NCBI RefSeq assembly: GCF_040939305.1
Contig: NZ_CP162511.1
Location: 2,356,001 to 2,420,000, forward strand
Length of the DNA stretch: 64,000 nucleotides
From: Herbiconiux sp. A18JL235
Lineage (GTDB): Bacteria > Actinomycetota > Actinomycetes > Actinomycetales > Microbacteriaceae
Reading direction: 5' to 3'
The number at the start of each line of letters is the position of its first letter. The stretch's first letter is position 1. Positions 37,203-47,847 of the stretch are shown piece after piece. The notes below the pieces were generated by a model. That model had not been told where the DNA came from. It did no database searches and worked only from the letters and a program-made list of their open reading frames with translations. A program made the position numbers and the translations under genes.

Positions 37203-38357
37203 TCACCTGATGACGGGGCTCTGCGGGCTGGACACGTCGTACTCGACCTGAGCCGACGGGTCTTGCGTGGCGATGAGGCGCTCGAGGATGAGCGCCTTGA
37301 GGTCGGAGTCGTCGGCGTCGCCCCACACCACACGCTGACCGGCGCCGGCGAAGGTCATCGTCACGCTGTCGGGGGTCGACCCCGAGATGATCGACACCTG
37401 CGACAGCAGAGCGTCGGGCAGCGACATGAGCACGGCCGCCGCAGCCTCGAACCCGGGGCTGCCGATAGTGGTTCCCGAGAGATCGAGGATGGGGAAGCCG
37501 TCGAGGCGCGTCGGCGACTGCTGCACCGTCACTCCGGCGGCGTCGATGAGGTCGAAGCCCGCGTCGGTCTGCACCTGGGCCACCGGCCGGCGCTCCACGA
37601 TCCGTACCGCGAGCGTGTTCGGCGGCCTGGCCTCCACCGAGTAGGAGGCGATGAGCGGGAACTGGGCGAGGTCTCGCTCGATCGACCCGTAGTCGACGAG
37701 CGCGAGCGGCTTGCCCTGTTCGTCGGCGAGAGCTGTCGTGACCGCCGTGGCGTCCAGGCGCGAGGTGCCCTCCACCACGACCGTGCGCACGGCGAGCAGC
37801 GGCGAGTAGGCGACGAGCAGCACCAGCAGCACCAGACCGGCGACGGATGCACCCACCACCGTCCAGGCGAGCCGCCGTCTCCGGCTGCGCTGGGTGAAGC
37901 GCTTGGCCTCGGCGCGTTCGTACCGGCGGCGCTCTCTCGTCGCCCGGCGCAGCTCCCGCCGTGCGGACGCACCGGTGCGCGCCGGTGCGGAGGTGTCGAC
38001 GCCTGCGGCCGCGGCCTTGCGCCGGGCGCGCTCCGCGCCCGCGGTGGTCGACCTGGGCACCTCGGGAAAGGGTCGCCCGGGGGTCTCCGTGCGCGCCGGG
38101 CGGTCAAGGGGCGCGGTCGCGTCGGAGTCGACACGCCCGCCGCCCGCCGCCGCGTCGTCCCGCGAGGAGCGCACTCCGGCCCACCACGGCCCGCTCTCGG
38201 AGGAGGGGCGGCGCGCCTCGCGCTCACCCGTCTTCGGCCTCGGAGCAGCGGACTTCTGGCGCGGCGTCACCGCCGGCGTGCGGGGCGTCGCCGACGGCTC
38301 CCGCACCGGCCGCTCCTCGGGCGGCGGTGGCGGGGTGATGCCGGGCGGTCGTTTCAC
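37203..38357 (-). CDS. ftsQ: Cell division protein FtsQ
   Basis: 384 residues. A long disordered Pro-Arg-Ser-rich cytoplasmic N-terminus of about 160 residues precedes one membrane span ([20 protein letters not shown]). An extracytoplasmic POTRA and FtsQ domain follows ([31 protein letters not shown]). It links FtsB/L and FtsW/I in the divisome. The GTG start overlaps the murC stop by four bases. Confidence 0.93.
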   Translation of the reverse strand: MKRPPGITPPPPPEERPVREPSATPRTPAVTPRQKSAAPRPKTGEREARRPSSESGPWWAGVRSSRDDAAAGGGRVDSDATAPLDRPARTETPGRPFPEVPRSTTAGAERARRKAAAAGVDTSAPARTGASARRELRRATRERRRYERAEAKRFTQRSRRRRLAWTVVGASVAGLVLLVLLVAYSPLLAVRTVVVEGTSRLDATAVTTALADEQGKPLALVDYGSIERDLAQFPLIASYSVEARPPNTLAVRIVERRPVAQVQTDAGFDLIDAAGVTVQQSPTRLDGFPILDLSGTTIGSPGFEAAAAVLMSLPDALLSQVSIISGSTPDSVTMTFAGAGQRVVWGDADDSDLKALILERLIATQDPSAQVEYDVSSPQSPVIR

Positions 38358-39787
38358 TCGGCGCCGACGGGTGCGTCGGAGGTCTCGGAGCGACCCTCGA
38401 CCTGTTCGAGCGACTCCAGAAGCTGCGGCACGATCAGGTTCACGTCACCGCAGCCCAGGGTGACGGCGAAATCGCCGGGACGGGCGATCTCGGCGAGATA
38501 GTCGGCGGCACGCTGCCAGTCGTCGATGTAGGCGACCTTCGACGGGTCGTCGAAGCGCGACGAGACGAGCTCGCCCGTGACGCCCTCGATGGGGTCTTCG
38601 CGGGCCCCGCACACCTCGAGCACGATGGTGAAGTCGGCGGTGCGCTCGAGGGTCTCGGCGAACTCCCCCGCCATGAGCTTCGTGCGGCTGTACAGGTGCG
38701 GCTGGTGCACCGCGATGATGCGCCCCTCGCCCACCACGGTGCGGGCGGCGGTGAGAGCGGCGTCGACCTCCGTGGGGTGGTGGGCGTAGTCGTCGTACAC
38801 GCTCACACCCGCGACGGTGCCGTGGAGTTCGAACCGGCGCCCGGTGCCGCCGAACGCCCCGATGGCGGCCAGTGCCGCATCCGGAGCGAAGCCGAGACCC
38901 ACCAGCACGGCCAGCGCACCCGTGGCGTTCACCGCGTTGTGCCGGCCGGGCACCCTCAGCACACCGGGGTAGCTCGTGCCCTCGTGGTCGACGGTGAAGC
39001 GCACCGGGCCGTCGGTCTCGATGGAGTGCACCCGGAAATCGGCGCCCTCGGCCTCGCCGAAGGTGAGCACCCGCTGGTGCGACAGGCGCGACGAGACGCG
39101 CAGCGCCCCCGCGTCGTCGGAGGAGATGACGACGAACTCCGATGCCGCGTCGGCGAAGCGCACGAAGGCGTCTTCGACGGCCTCGACCGAGCCGTAGTGG
39201 TCGAGGTGGTCGGGGTCGACGTTGGTGATGAGGGCGACCGCGGTGTCGTAGAGCAGGAACGATCCGTCCGACTCGTCGGCCTCCAGCACGAACAGCTCGC
39301 CGTCGCCGAAGGCGGAGCTCGTGCCGAGCTCGGAGATGACCCCGCCGTTGACGAAGCTGGGCTCGGCGTCGAGCTCGATCAGGCCGGTCACGACCATGCC
39401 GGTCGAGGTGGTCTTGCCGTGCGCTCCGGCGACGGCCACGAGGCGCTGCCGGTTCGACAGCCAGGCCAGTGCCTGCGAGCGGTGCAGCACGGTGAGCCCG
39501 TGCTCGCGGGCGTAGAGGTACTCGGGGTTGTCGGGCCAGAGGGCACTCGTCACCACGATGGTGTCGGCGTCGCCGACGTGCGCGGCATCGTGACCGACCG
39601 CAACGGGGATGCCGATGGCGCGCAGCTTCGCCGCTGTCTTCGAGTCGCTGCGGTCGGAGCCCGTGACGGTGAGCCCTGCGGCCTTGTAGAGCCGTGCGAT
39701 GCCGCTCATGCCCGAACCGCCGATGCCCACGAAGTGCACGGCCCCCAGCTCGTCGGGGATGTCGATCTCGAGGTCGGGTTTGATCAC
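38354..39787 (-). CDS. murC: UDP-N-acetylmuramate--L-alanine ligase
   Basis: 477 residues. The Rossmann UDP site is [17 protein letters not shown], the ATP loop is [13 protein letters not shown] (about residues 119-131), and [16 protein letters not shown] [14 protein letters not shown] is present. It adds L-Ala to UDP-MurNAc. I chose the GTG at 39787; frame-extension upstream is not MurC-like. No ribosome site precedes it, but a four-codon frame (ATG 39798, ending TGA 39784) terminates over this GTG and may couple translation. Confidence 0.96.
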   Translation of the reverse strand: MIKPDLEIDIPDELGAVHFVGIGGSGMSGIARLYKAAGLTVTGSDRSDSKTAAKLRAIGIPVAVGHDAAHVGDADTIVVTSALWPDNPEYLYAREHGLTVLHRSQALAWLSNRQRLVAVAGAHGKTTSTGMVVTGLIELDAEPSFVNGGVISELGTSSAFGDGELFVLEADESDGSFLLYDTAVALITNVDPDHLDHYGSVEAVEDAFVRFADAASEFVVISSDDAGALRVSSRLSHQRVLTFGEAEGADFRVHSIETDGPVRFTVDHEGTSYPGVLRVPGRHNAVNATGALAVLVGLGFAPDAALAAIGAFGGTGRRFELHGTVAGVSVYDDYAHHPTEVDAALTAARTVVGEGRIIAVHQPHLYSRTKLMAGEFAETLERTADFTIVLEVCGAREDPIEGVTGELVSSRFDDPSKVAYIDDWQRAADYLAEIARPGDFAVTLGCGDVNLIVPQLLESLEQVEGRSETSDAPVGAE

Positions 39788-39845
39788 AGCACGCTCATTT
39801 CGCAGGTCACTCGATGCCCGGGATCGCCCGGCATCCCCATCAACG

Positions 39846-40949
39846 TTACGCTCCCCGGGCGGGTGTCCCGCCCAACGCACGCTGCACGAGCGCAGCGAGT
39901 CGCGAGGAGGCGTCGGGGATGCCCACCTCGAGCGAGCGGGCGGCCATGGCAGCGACACGCGCGCTGTCGGCGAGCAGCGGCAGCAGCTCGCTGTCGAGCC
40001 AGGCGGGAGTGAACTCCGCGTCGGGCACCAGCACCGCACCGCCCGCGTTCACCAGGTCGAGGGCGTTGAAGCGCTGCTCGCCGTTGCCGACGGGGTACGG
40101 CACGAGCACCGACGGGATGCCCACGACGGCGAGCTCGGAGACGGTCGAGCCGCCCGCGCGCGAGACGGCGAAGTCGGCCACGGCAAGAGCGAGCTCCATG
40201 CGGTCGCAGTAGTTCACGAAGACGTAGCCGGGCACGCCGGGGTCGCCCACCTCCGCCTTGTCGCCGGCGATGTGCAGCACGTTCCAGCCGGCGTCGACGA
40301 GCGTCTGCGCCGAGGCGTGGACGGTGCCGTTGATGCGGCGGGCACCGAGCGAGCCGCCGGTGACGAGCAGCGTCGGCCGTGCGGGATCCAGCCCGAAGAA
40401 CGCGGCCGCCTCCGCCGCTGCCGCGCCACGGGCCCCGGGGTCGGCGAGAGCGGTGACCTCGGCCCTCAAGGGCATGCCGACGAGGGTCGAGTGCGGGAGG
40501 GTGGTCGAGGCGAAGGTCACGCCCACCCACGGCGAGTAGCGCGCGCCCAAGCGGTTCGCGAGACCCGGCTTGGCGTTGCCCTCGTGGATGATGAACGGCA
40601 CCGCGGCCCGGCGGGCACCGAGGTACCCCGGCGCCGACGCGTAGCCGCCGAACCCCACGACCACGTCGACACCGCGGTCTCGGATGAGCGACGCCACCGA
40701 GGCGATCGTGCGCCGCAGCGCCGCGGGGAAGCGCAGGGCGGCGCCGTTCGGCCGACGCGGGAACGGCAGCTTCGGAACCGTGACGAGTTCGTAGCCGCGC
40801 TCGGGCACGAGCCGGGCCTCGAGTCCCTCCGCGGTGCCGAGCACGATCACCTGGGACGCGGGGTCGATCTCCCGCAGCCGGTCGGCGGTGGCGAGCAGGG
40901 GGTTCACGTGACCGGCGGTGCCGCCGCCGGCCAGCAAGTAGGTGGTCAC
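39846..40949 (-). CDS. murG: Undecaprenyl-PP-MurNAc-pentapeptide GlcNAc transferase
   Basis: 367 residues, GT-B fold family 28. The N-terminal glycine loop is [18 protein letters not shown], with the acceptor-lipid region [17 protein letters not shown] and the UDP-GlcNAc site [18 protein letters not shown]. It makes lipid II at the inner membrane face. The GTG start overlaps the ftsW stop (GTGA). A 58-base gap follows before murC. Confidence 0.97.
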   Translation of the reverse strand: MTTYLLAGGGTAGHVNPLLATADRLREIDPASQVIVLGTAEGLEARLVPERGYELVTVPKLPFPRRPNGAALRFPAALRRTIASVASLIRDRGVDVVVGFGGYASAPGYLGARRAAVPFIIHEGNAKPGLANRLGARYSPWVGVTFASTTLPHSTLVGMPLRAEVTALADPGARGAAAAEAAAFFGLDPARPTLLVTGGSLGARRINGTVHASAQTLVDAGWNVLHIAGDKAEVGDPGVPGYVFVNYCDRMELALAVADFAVSRAGGSTVSELAVVGIPSVLVPYPVGNGEQRFNALDLVNAGGAVLVPDAEFTPAWLDSELLPLLADSARVAAMAARSLEVGIPDASSRLAALVQRALGGTPARGA

Positions 40950-42151
40950 AGCCCCGACACCTGCTCGGCGCGCGAATTCTCGCGCGCGATGGCGAGCACG
41001 ATGCCGATGGCGGCGAGGGTGGTGAGCAGGGCGGAGCCTCCCGACGAGATGAGCGGCAGCGGCACACCGAGCACCGGCAGCACGCCGAGCACCACGGCGA
41101 TGTTCACGAACGCCTGCCCGATCAGCCACACCATCACGGCCCCCGTGGCGACCTTCGAGAACATGTCCTTCGACGAACGGATGATGCGCACGAACGCGAC
41201 GGCGAGCGCCACGAACAGCAGCAGCACGACGACCGCGCCGACGAGACCGAGCTCCTCACCGATGATGGCGAAGATGTAGTCGTTGTCGGCGGCGGGCAGC
41301 CACGACCACTTCGCCCGCGAGTTGCCGAGCCCCACGCCGAACACCCCGCCGCTGGCGAGCGCCCAGAGGCCGTGCTGGGCCTGCCAGTCGGCACCCTCGT
41401 AGTCGCTGCCCATGCCGGTGAAGAACGACATGATGCGCGAGGCCCGGCTCTCGCTGGAGAGGGCGATCGGCACCGCGAGGAGGGCGGCGGCGATGACCGG
41501 GAGGATGAGCATCCTGAGCCGGATGCCGGCGAAGAAGATGGCACCGAAGACGAGGCCGCCCATGATCATGACGGTGCCGAGGTCGCCGCCGAGCAGCACC
41601 AGGGCGATCGCGCCACCTGCCACCGGAAGCACGGGGATGACGACGTGGCCGAAGCTGCCGAGCAGCTTCTCCTTCTTCGCGAGGATCATCCCCATCCAGA
41701 TCACCAGGGCGAGCTTCACCAGCTCGGAGGGCTGGAAGTTGAACGAGCCGATGCCGATCCAGTTGAGGTTGCCGCCCACCTCGATGCCGAGCGGGGTGAA
41801 CACCAGAAGCTGCACCCCGACCGCCACGAACACCGCGACCCAGGCCCACTGCTTGAACACCCGCACCGGGAGGCGTGAGATGACGAGCATGAGCGGGATG
41901 CCGATGAGGGCGAACATGCCCTGCTTCCAGAACAGGCCGAAGAAGCCCTGCCGACCGAGGTAGGAGTCGATCGACGAGGAGGACAGCACCATGACGAGCC
42001 CGAGCAGCACCAGGAAGAGCGTGGTGCCGAGGAGCAGGAAGTAGTTGCTCGACTCCGCGGTGAACACCTGGCCGAGCGAGATGCGTGCGGCGCGCGGCCC
42101 GTCGGCCGAGCGGCTCGCGCTAGGGGCGAACTGTCGCGGGAGGCTCGTCAC
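40946..42151 (-). CDS. ftsW: Septal peptidoglycan polymerase FtsW (SEDS)
   Basis: 401 residues, about ten membrane spans. SEDS landmarks are FKQGMFALIG-like WKQGMFALIGIPLM, FQPSELVKLALVIWMG, GGVFGVGLGNSRAKWSWLPAADNDYIFAIIGEE (quoted in parts: GVGLGNSRAKWSW, ADNDYIFAIIGEELG) and PLISSGGSALL. It polymerises lipid II together with FtsI. The GTG at 42151 has GGGAGG nine bases upstream and lies 32 bases inside murD. Confidence 0.95.
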   Translation of the reverse strand: MTSLPRQFAPSASRSADGPRAARISLGQVFTAESSNYFLLLGTTLFLVLLGLVMVLSSSSIDSYLGRQGFFGLFWKQGMFALIGIPLMLVISRLPVRVFKQWAWVAVFVAVGVQLLVFTPLGIEVGGNLNWIGIGSFNFQPSELVKLALVIWMGMILAKKEKLLGSFGHVVIPVLPVAGGAIALVLLGGDLGTVMIMGGLVFGAIFFAGIRLRMLILPVIAAALLAVPIALSSESRASRIMSFFTGMGSDYEGADWQAQHGLWALASGGVFGVGLGNSRAKWSWLPAADNDYIFAIIGEELGLVGAVVVLLLFVALAVAFVRIIRSSKDMFSKVATGAVMVWLIGQAFVNIAVVLGVLPVLGVPLPLISSGGSALLTTLAAIGIVLAIARENSRAEQVSGL

Positions 42152-43643
42152 CGTCGGTACCTCCCAGGTGGCTGCGGACCGCCCGGGCGAAGCGGTTGCC
42201 GCGGTCGGCGTAGTCTCGGAACTGGTCCATCGATGCCGCCGCCGGGGCGAGCAGCACGACGTCTCCAGGCGAGGCCGCCGCCGCCGCCAGGGCGACCGCG
42301 GAGGCCATCACGTCACTAGTCTCATCGTGGTCGACCTCGAACAGCGGCATGTCCGGCGCGTGTCGCCGGATGGCCTCGACCACCTCGCCGCGCTCCACCC
42401 CGATCACCACGACCGCCTTCACGCGCGAGCTCTCGCCGCCGACCGAATCCCGCACCAGGGGGTCGATGTCGACGCCCTTCAGCAGGCCCCCGACCACCCA
42501 CACGATCGAAGGGTACGCCTTGATGGATGCGGCTGCCGCGTGCGGGTTGGTGGCCTTCGAGTCGTCGACCCAGGTCACTCCTCCGGCCGTCACGACGTGC
42601 TCGATGCGGTGCCGGTCGAGGGAGAAACCGGCGAGGGCTTCACGGATGGCCTCGATCGACACGCCGTAGCTGCGGGCGAGCGCCGCCGCGGCGAGCACGT
42701 CGGCGACCGTGTGCGGCGCGGCGAGCCCGCGCAGTGCGAGCTCGTCGACCGTCGCGATCTCGAGCGCCGAGTCGCGCCGGCCCTCGTGGAAGGCGCGATC
42801 GACGAGGATGCCGTCGACCACGCCGAAGTCGCTGGGGCCGGGGGTGCCGAGGTCGAAACCGATGGCGCGCGCACCTTCGACGACGTCGGCCTCCTCGACC
42901 ATGCGCATCGTGAGCTCGTCGGCCTTGTTGTACACGCAGGCCACCTGCGTGTTCGTGTACACCTTCGCCTTGGCCGCCGCGTAGGCCTCGAACGAGCCGT
43001 GCCAGTCGAGGTGGTCGTCGGCGACGTTCAGCACCACCGCCGAGTAGGGCGACATGCTCGAGGTGGAATGCAGCTGGTAGCTCGACAGCTCGACCACGAG
43101 CACGTCGAAGCCCTCGGGGTCGCGGATCGCGTCGAGCACGGGGATGCCGATGTTGCCGCAGGGCGCCACCCGGTGGCCGGCCGCGAGGATCATCGAGGCG
43201 GTGAGCTGCACCGTCGTGGTCTTGCCGTTCGTGCCGGTGACCGCGATCCAGTCCGCGGGCCTGCCGTCGGCCCGCACCACCTTGTCGCGCAGTCGCCAGG
43301 CGAGCTCCACATCGCCCCACACCGGGACGCCCTGCCCCTCCGCCCAGACCAGCAGCGCATCGTCGGGATGGTAGCCGGGCGAGGCGACGACGAGGTCGGG
43401 GTCGTGGGCGACCAGCGCATCCGGAACCTCGCCCGCGGGAGCCAGCTCGAGCCGGGCGCCGATCACCGGCACCAGGTCGGCGTACTCCTTCTTCGCCGAG
43501 GCGGCGACGACGAGAACGGATGCGCCGAGCTCCGTGAGCGTGTCGGCGACCGAGAACCCGGTGACGCCGAGGCCGAGCACGGCGACCCGCAGACCCGTCC
43601 AGTCGGCGTGCCAGCTGGTGAGGTCGTCGAGCGTGCGGGTCAC
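42120..43643 (-). CDS. murD: UDP-N-acetylmuramoyl-L-alanine--D-glutamate ligase
   Basis: 507 residues. The UDP fold is [19 protein letters not shown], the ATP loop is [16 protein letters not shown] (about residues 132-147), and the Mur signature near the end is [16 protein letters not shown]. It adds D-Glu to UDP-MurNAc-L-Ala. The GTG start overlaps the mraY stop by four bases. Its 3' end overlaps ftsW by 32 bases. Confidence 0.97.
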   Translation of the reverse strand: MTRTLDDLTSWHADWTGLRVAVLGLGVTGFSVADTLTELGASVLVVAASAKKEYADLVPVIGARLELAPAGEVPDALVAHDPDLVVASPGYHPDDALLVWAEGQGVPVWGDVELAWRLRDKVVRADGRPADWIAVTGTNGKTTTVQLTASMILAAGHRVAPCGNIGIPVLDAIRDPEGFDVLVVELSSYQLHSTSSMSPYSAVVLNVADDHLDWHGSFEAYAAAKAKVYTNTQVACVYNKADELTMRMVEEADVVEGARAIGFDLGTPGPSDFGVVDGILVDRAFHEGRRDSALEIATVDELALRGLAAPHTVADVLAAAALARSYGVSIEAIREALAGFSLDRHRIEHVVTAGGVTWVDDSKATNPHAAAASIKAYPSIVWVVGGLLKGVDIDPLVRDSVGGESSRVKAVVVIGVERGEVVEAIRRHAPDMPLFEVDHDETSDVMASAVALAAAAASPGDVVLLAPAAASMDQFRDYADRGNRFARAVRSHLGGTDGDEPPATVRP

Positions 43644-44734
43644 CGGGAGAGCCACTCGAGGTAGAACGAGCCGACGGCTCCGGCGACGAAGAGGCCGCCG
43701 ATGATCCAGAACCGCACGACGATGGTGACCTCGGCCCAGCCCTTCATCTCGAAGTGGTGGTGCAGGGGGCTGGCCCGCCAGATGCGTTTGCCCTTCGTGA
43801 GCTTGAAGTAGCTCAGCTGCACCGCCACCTGGCCGGCGACGATGACGAAGATGCCGCCGATGAGGATGAGCAGGAGCTCGGTGCGGGCCAGCACGGCGAG
43901 GGCGGCCAGTGCGCCACCCAGGGCCAGTGACCCGGTGTCGCCGAGGAAGATCTTGGCGGGGTTGGTGTTCCACCAGAGGAAGCCGATGAGGGCGCCCACC
44001 ACGGTGGCGGCCACCACGGCGAGATCGAGCGGGTCGCGCACGTCGTAGCACTTGTCGAGCACGTCCTGATCGAGCGTGGTCGAGGCGCAGCTCTGGTTGA
44101 ACTGCCAGAAGCCGATGATGACGAAGGAGCCGATGGCCAGGATGCTCGATCCCGGCGCGAGACCGTCGAGGCCGTCGGTGAGGTTCACCGCGTTCGAGGT
44201 GCTCATGACGATGATGCAGATCCACACCACGAAGGCGATGGTGCCGACGACGGCACCCCAGGCGAGGAAGTCGAAGGGCAGGTCACGGATGAAGGAGATC
44301 TGCGTCGACGCCGGCGTCTCGCCCTGGGCGTTCGGGAACTGGATGGCCAGCAGGGCGAACACGATGCCCACGAGCACCTGGCCGACGATCTTCGCCACCG
44401 GGCTGAGGCCGAGGCTGCGCTCCTTGTGCACCTTGAGGAAGTCGTCGATGAAGCCGACGAGGCCGAGCCCCGTCATGAGGAAGAGCACCAGGAGGCCCGA
44501 GATCGAGGGCATCTCCCCGGTCAGCAGAGCCGACACGAAGTAGCCGAAGAGCACCGCGAGGATGATGACGATGCCGCCCATGGTGGGCGTTCCGCGCTTG
44601 ACGTGGTGCGCATCCGGCGTGTCGACGTTGATGAACTGGCCCCAGGCGAACCGCTTGAACATGCGGATGAACACCGGGGTGAGGAAGAGCGAGAACGCCA
44701 GCGAGAGCGACGCCGAAGCGAGCAGGGTGATCAC
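43640..44734 (-). CDS. mraY: Phospho-MurNAc-pentapeptide transferase
   Basis: 364 residues, ten membrane spans. Catalytic and metal motifs are [32 protein letters not shown] and [14 protein letters not shown]. It transfers phospho-MurNAc-pentapeptide to undecaprenyl phosphate, making lipid I. The GTG/ATG start overlaps the murF stop by four bases. Confidence 0.98.
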   Translation of the reverse strand: MITLLASASLSLAFSLFLTPVFIRMFKRFAWGQFINVDTPDAHHVKRGTPTMGGIVIILAVLFGYFVSALLTGEMPSISGLLVLFLMTGLGLVGFIDDFLKVHKERSLGLSPVAKIVGQVLVGIVFALLAIQFPNAQGETPASTQISFIRDLPFDFLAWGAVVGTIAFVVWICIIVMSTSNAVNLTDGLDGLAPGSSILAIGSFVIIGFWQFNQSCASTTLDQDVLDKCYDVRDPLDLAVVAATVVGALIGFLWWNTNPAKIFLGDTGSLALGGALAALAVLARTELLLILIGGIFVIVAGQVAVQLSYFKLTKGKRIWRASPLHHHFEMKGWAEVTIVVRFWIIGGLFVAGAVGSFYLEWLSR

Positions 44735-46185
44735 GAGTTCGCCTCCGCGATGCGGTCGCCGAGAAAACGCAGGCCCGCCGAGTTCGACGACTTCACCAGG
44801 ATGAGCTCGCCCGGCTCGGTGTCGGCGGCGATCAGCTCGTAGGCCTCATCGGCGGTCTCGACGAACACGGCTTCTCCGCCCCACGACCCCTCGTGCTCTG
44901 CGGCGAGATGGATGGCGCGGGCGGCCTCGCCCACCACGATGAGGCGGTTGATGTTCAGGCGCACCACGAGTCGGCCGATGCGGTCGTGCTCTTCCGTGGC
45001 GTAGGGGCCGAGCTCGCTCATCTCGCCGAGCACGGCCGTGGTGCGCTGATCGGGGCGGGCGATGAGGGCGACGGTCTTCAGGGCGGCAGCCATGGAGTCG
45101 GGGCTCGCGTTGTAGGCGTCGTTGATGACGGTGACGCCGTTGGCGCCGCCCATCACCTCCATGCGCCAGCGCTCCGCACGCACCACGCTCTCCAGGGCGT
45201 CGACGATGTCGTCGATGCCGACCCCGAGCTCGTGCGCCGCAGCCGCGGCGGCCAGGGCGTTCATGATGTGGTGCTCGCCCAGCACGGCGAAACGCACCGT
45301 GCGCGACTGCCCGCCGGGCAGGTGGAGGGTGAACGAGGTGCCCGCAGCGGTGGCCTCGATGTCGCCGGCGCGCACCGCGGCACCGTCGGAGAGGCCGAAC
45401 CACAGCACGCGGGCCGCGGTCTTCTCGGCCATTCCCGCCACGCGCGGGTCGTCGATGTTGAGCACCGCCAGATCGGAGGGCTCGAGGTCTTGCACCATCT
45501 CGGTCTTCGTGGCGAGCGTGGTCTCGATGCCGCCGAACTCGCCCGCGTGGGCGAGACCGACCATGAGCACGACGCCGACGTCGGGCTTGGCCATGCGGAT
45601 GAGCCGGGTGATCTCGCCCTTGCCGCTCGCGCCCATCTCGGCCACCAGGTAGCGGCTCGACTCGGTGAGCTTCAGCATCGTCAGCGGCGCGCCGACCTCG
45701 TTGTTGAACGAGTCGCGCGGTGCCACCGTCTCGCCGTGCCGCTCGAGGATGGTGTGCAGCAGGTTCTTGGTGGTGGTCTTGCCGTTCGACCCGGTGATGC
45801 CGATCACCTTGAGCCGGGTCTCGGCATCGCCCGCGGCGCGCACCCGGCGCACCACCTCGGTGGCGAAGTGGCCGAGCGCGAGCACGGAGTCGTCGACGAC
45901 GACCTGCGGCACGGCGAGCGTCGCACCGTGCTCGGCGGCGAAGGGCTTCTCCACCACCACGAGCGAGGCTCCCGCCGCGATGGCGGGCTCGACGAAACGG
46001 TGCCCGTCGTCGAACTCGCCGCGCTTGGCCACGAAGATGTCGCCCTGCCCGATGAGCCGGGAGTCGGTGTCGACGGTGCCGTTCACCACGGTGCCGGGCG
46101 TGAAGCCCGCCTCCGCGGCGGCAGCGGTGATCACGAGTTCGCCCTGGAGCGCCTCCGCGATCTCGGTGAGGGTGAGATCGAGCAT
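44731..46185 (-). CDS. murF: UDP-MurNAc-tripeptide--D-Ala-D-Ala ligase
   Basis: 484 residues. The ATP loop is [18 protein letters not shown] (about residues 112-129) and the signature [17 protein letters not shown] follows. It adds D-Ala-D-Ala to the UDP-muramyl tripeptide. The ATG at 46185 is four bases after the murE stop and GAGATCGAGC lies upstream; the longer frame in front is not conserved-looking. Confidence 0.97.
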   Translation of the reverse strand: MLDLTLTEIAEALQGELVITAAAAEAGFTPGTVVNGTVDTDSRLIGQGDIFVAKRGEFDDGHRFVEPAIAAGASLVVVEKPFAAEHGATLAVPQVVVDDSVLALGHFATEVVRRVRAAGDAETRLKVIGITGSNGKTTTKNLLHTILERHGETVAPRDSFNNEVGAPLTMLKLTESSRYLVAEMGASGKGEITRLIRMAKPDVGVVLMVGLAHAGEFGGIETTLATKTEMVQDLEPSDLAVLNIDDPRVAGMAEKTAARVLWFGLSDGAAVRAGDIEATAAGTSFTLHLPGGQSRTVRFAVLGEHHIMNALAAAAAAHELGVGIDDIVDALESVVRAERWRMEVMGGANGVTVINDAYNASPDSMAAALKTVALIARPDQRTTAVLGEMSELGPYATEEHDRIGRLVVRLNINRLIVVGEAARAIHLAAEHEGSWGGEAVFVETADEAYELIAADTEPGELILVKSSNSAGLRFLGDRIAEANS

Positions 46186-46189
46186 GTGT

Positions 46190-47776
46190 TCAGAGCCATC
46201 CGTGTTCGTGCAGCGCCTTGCGCGCGTCGTCGCGGGCGGAGTAGGGAATGCGCTCCCCCGCGACCTCGTGGTAGTCCTCGTGGCCGGGGCCGGCGTAGAG
46301 GATGACGTCGCCCTCGCCGGCCAGCCCGAGCGCGGCGCGGAACGCGGCCCTCGGGTCGGCGACCTCGTACAGCTCGCCGTCGGGCACGGCGGCCTTCGCA
46401 CCCGCGATGAGCGCGGCACGGATGAGGGCGGGGTCTTCGCTGCGGGGGTGGAAGTCGGTGATGACCACCGCATCCGCGAGCCGGGCGGCGATCGCACCCA
46501 TCTCGGCACGCTTCGAGGGGTCGCGGTCGCCGTCGGCGCCGAACACCATCACCACGCGGCCGTCGGTGACCCGGCGGATCGACTCGAGTGTCGAGGTGAA
46601 GGCGTCGGGGCTGTGCCCGTAGTCGATGTACACGATCGGGCCGCGGTCGCCCGAGACTCGCTCGGCGCGGCCCGGGATGTAGACGTCGATGCCGGGTTGG
46701 AAGTCGTCGTCGTCGATCTCGGCGCCGTCGTCGTCGTGGGCCAGGTTGAGGGCGTGCGCGATGGCGTCGAGGTCGAAGCCCGACTCGACGAGCATCACGA
46801 TGGCGAGCGCCGCGTTGGCCGCCATGTAGGCACCGAGCAGAGGCACGCTCGTGGTGAGCTCGCGGTGGTCGGGGCCGCGCAGGGTGAAGGTGGTGCGGTC
46901 GGCGCGCTCCTCGTCGACCGTGAGGTGCCATTCCGCCTCGGAGGCGGGGTCGGTCGAGATGGTGGTGAGCGGGATGCGCGATTCCTGCGCCAGCCTGCCG
47001 CCCCATTCGGCATCGACGATCACCACGCCGCGGCGCGCGCGATCGGGCTGGAACAGCTCGCGCTTGGCCTCGTAGTAGAGCTCCATCGTGCGGTAGTCGT
47101 CGAGGTGGTCGTGGGTGAGGTTCGTGAACCCCACCACGTCGAAGACGATGCCGTCGACCCGGTGCTGGGTGATGGCCTGGGCCGACACCTCGAGCACGAC
47201 CGAGCGCACGTCGGCCTCGCGCATCCTGGCCAGCATGGCGTGGATCTCGGTGGCCTCTGGCGTCGTGAGCTTCGACACGATGGTCTCGTCGCCGATGCGG
47301 CGCTCGGCCGTCGTGCTGAGACCCGCGGTGATGCCGAGCTGGCGGAGGATCGCCTCGAGCAGATAGGCGACGCTGGTCTTGCCGTTCGTGCCCGTCACCC
47401 CGAACAGGGTGGGCGGGTCTTCGCGGGTGCGGTAGATCCAGGCCGCGACCTCGCCGAGCGCCAGTCGGGGCTCGGGGGTGACCAGCACGGGCAATCCCGA
47501 CTCCACGGCGAGTTCGACGCCCTCGGGGTCGGTGAGCACGGCGACGGCGCCAGACTCGGCCGCGCCGGCCGCGAACGCGGCACCGTGGTGGCGCTGGCCC
47601 TTGAGGCCCACGTACAGGTCGCCCGGCTGCACGTCGCGAGACGACAACGTGATGCCGGTGACGACGTCGGAGACCGGCGCGCCCGCGGTCTCGAAGCCGA
47701 ACTCGTCGACGAGATGCGGCAGCGAGCGCGCGATCGGATGCTCGGGTCGGAGAGCAGAAGAGCCCCGATCAGACAC
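46190..47776 (-). CDS. murE: UDP-MurNAc-L-Ala-D-Glu--diamino-acid ligase
   Basis: 528 residues. The ATP loop is [18 protein letters not shown] and the substrate loop includes TPEATEIHAMLARM. The meso-DAP-type MurE recognition motif is DNPR; here the corresponding stretch reads DFHPRSEDPALI, which departs from DNPR. Some Actinobacteria incorporate L-Lys, ornithine or diaminobutyrate instead of meso-DAP, as in B-type peptidoglycan of Microbacteriaceae. The added amino acid is therefore uncertain. The gene is 71 bases after pbp2/ftsI. Confidence 0.96.
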   Translation of the reverse strand: MSDRGSSALRPEHPIARSLPHLVDEFGFETAGAPVSDVVTGITLSSRDVQPGDLYVGLKGQRHHGAAFAAGAAESGAVAVLTDPEGVELAVESGLPVLVTPEPRLALGEVAAWIYRTREDPPTLFGVTGTNGKTSVAYLLEAILRQLGITAGLSTTAERRIGDETIVSKLTTPEATEIHAMLARMREADVRSVVLEVSAQAITQHRVDGIVFDVVGFTNLTHDHLDDYRTMELYYEAKRELFQPDRARRGVVIVDAEWGGRLAQESRIPLTTISTDPASEAEWHLTVDEERADRTTFTLRGPDHRELTTSVPLLGAYMAANAALAIVMLVESGFDLDAIAHALNLAHDDDGAEIDDDDFQPGIDVYIPGRAERVSGDRGPIVYIDYGHSPDAFTSTLESIRRVTDGRVVMVFGADGDRDPSKRAEMGAIAARLADAVVITDFHPRSEDPALIRAALIAGAKAAVPDGELYEVADPRAAFRAALGLAGEGDVILYAGPGHEDYHEVAGERIPYSARDDARKALHEHGWL

Positions 47777-47847
47777 TGGTCTCCTTCATGCTCGTCTCGT
47801 TCTCAGGTGTCGGTTGTTCTCGGCCGTCGTGGATCGGATGGTGGTCG

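Noticed and set aside
38696..40012. Plus-strand frame of 438 codons opposite murC
   Set aside because: Antisense to a certain essential gene, no family, composition typical of a shadow frame.
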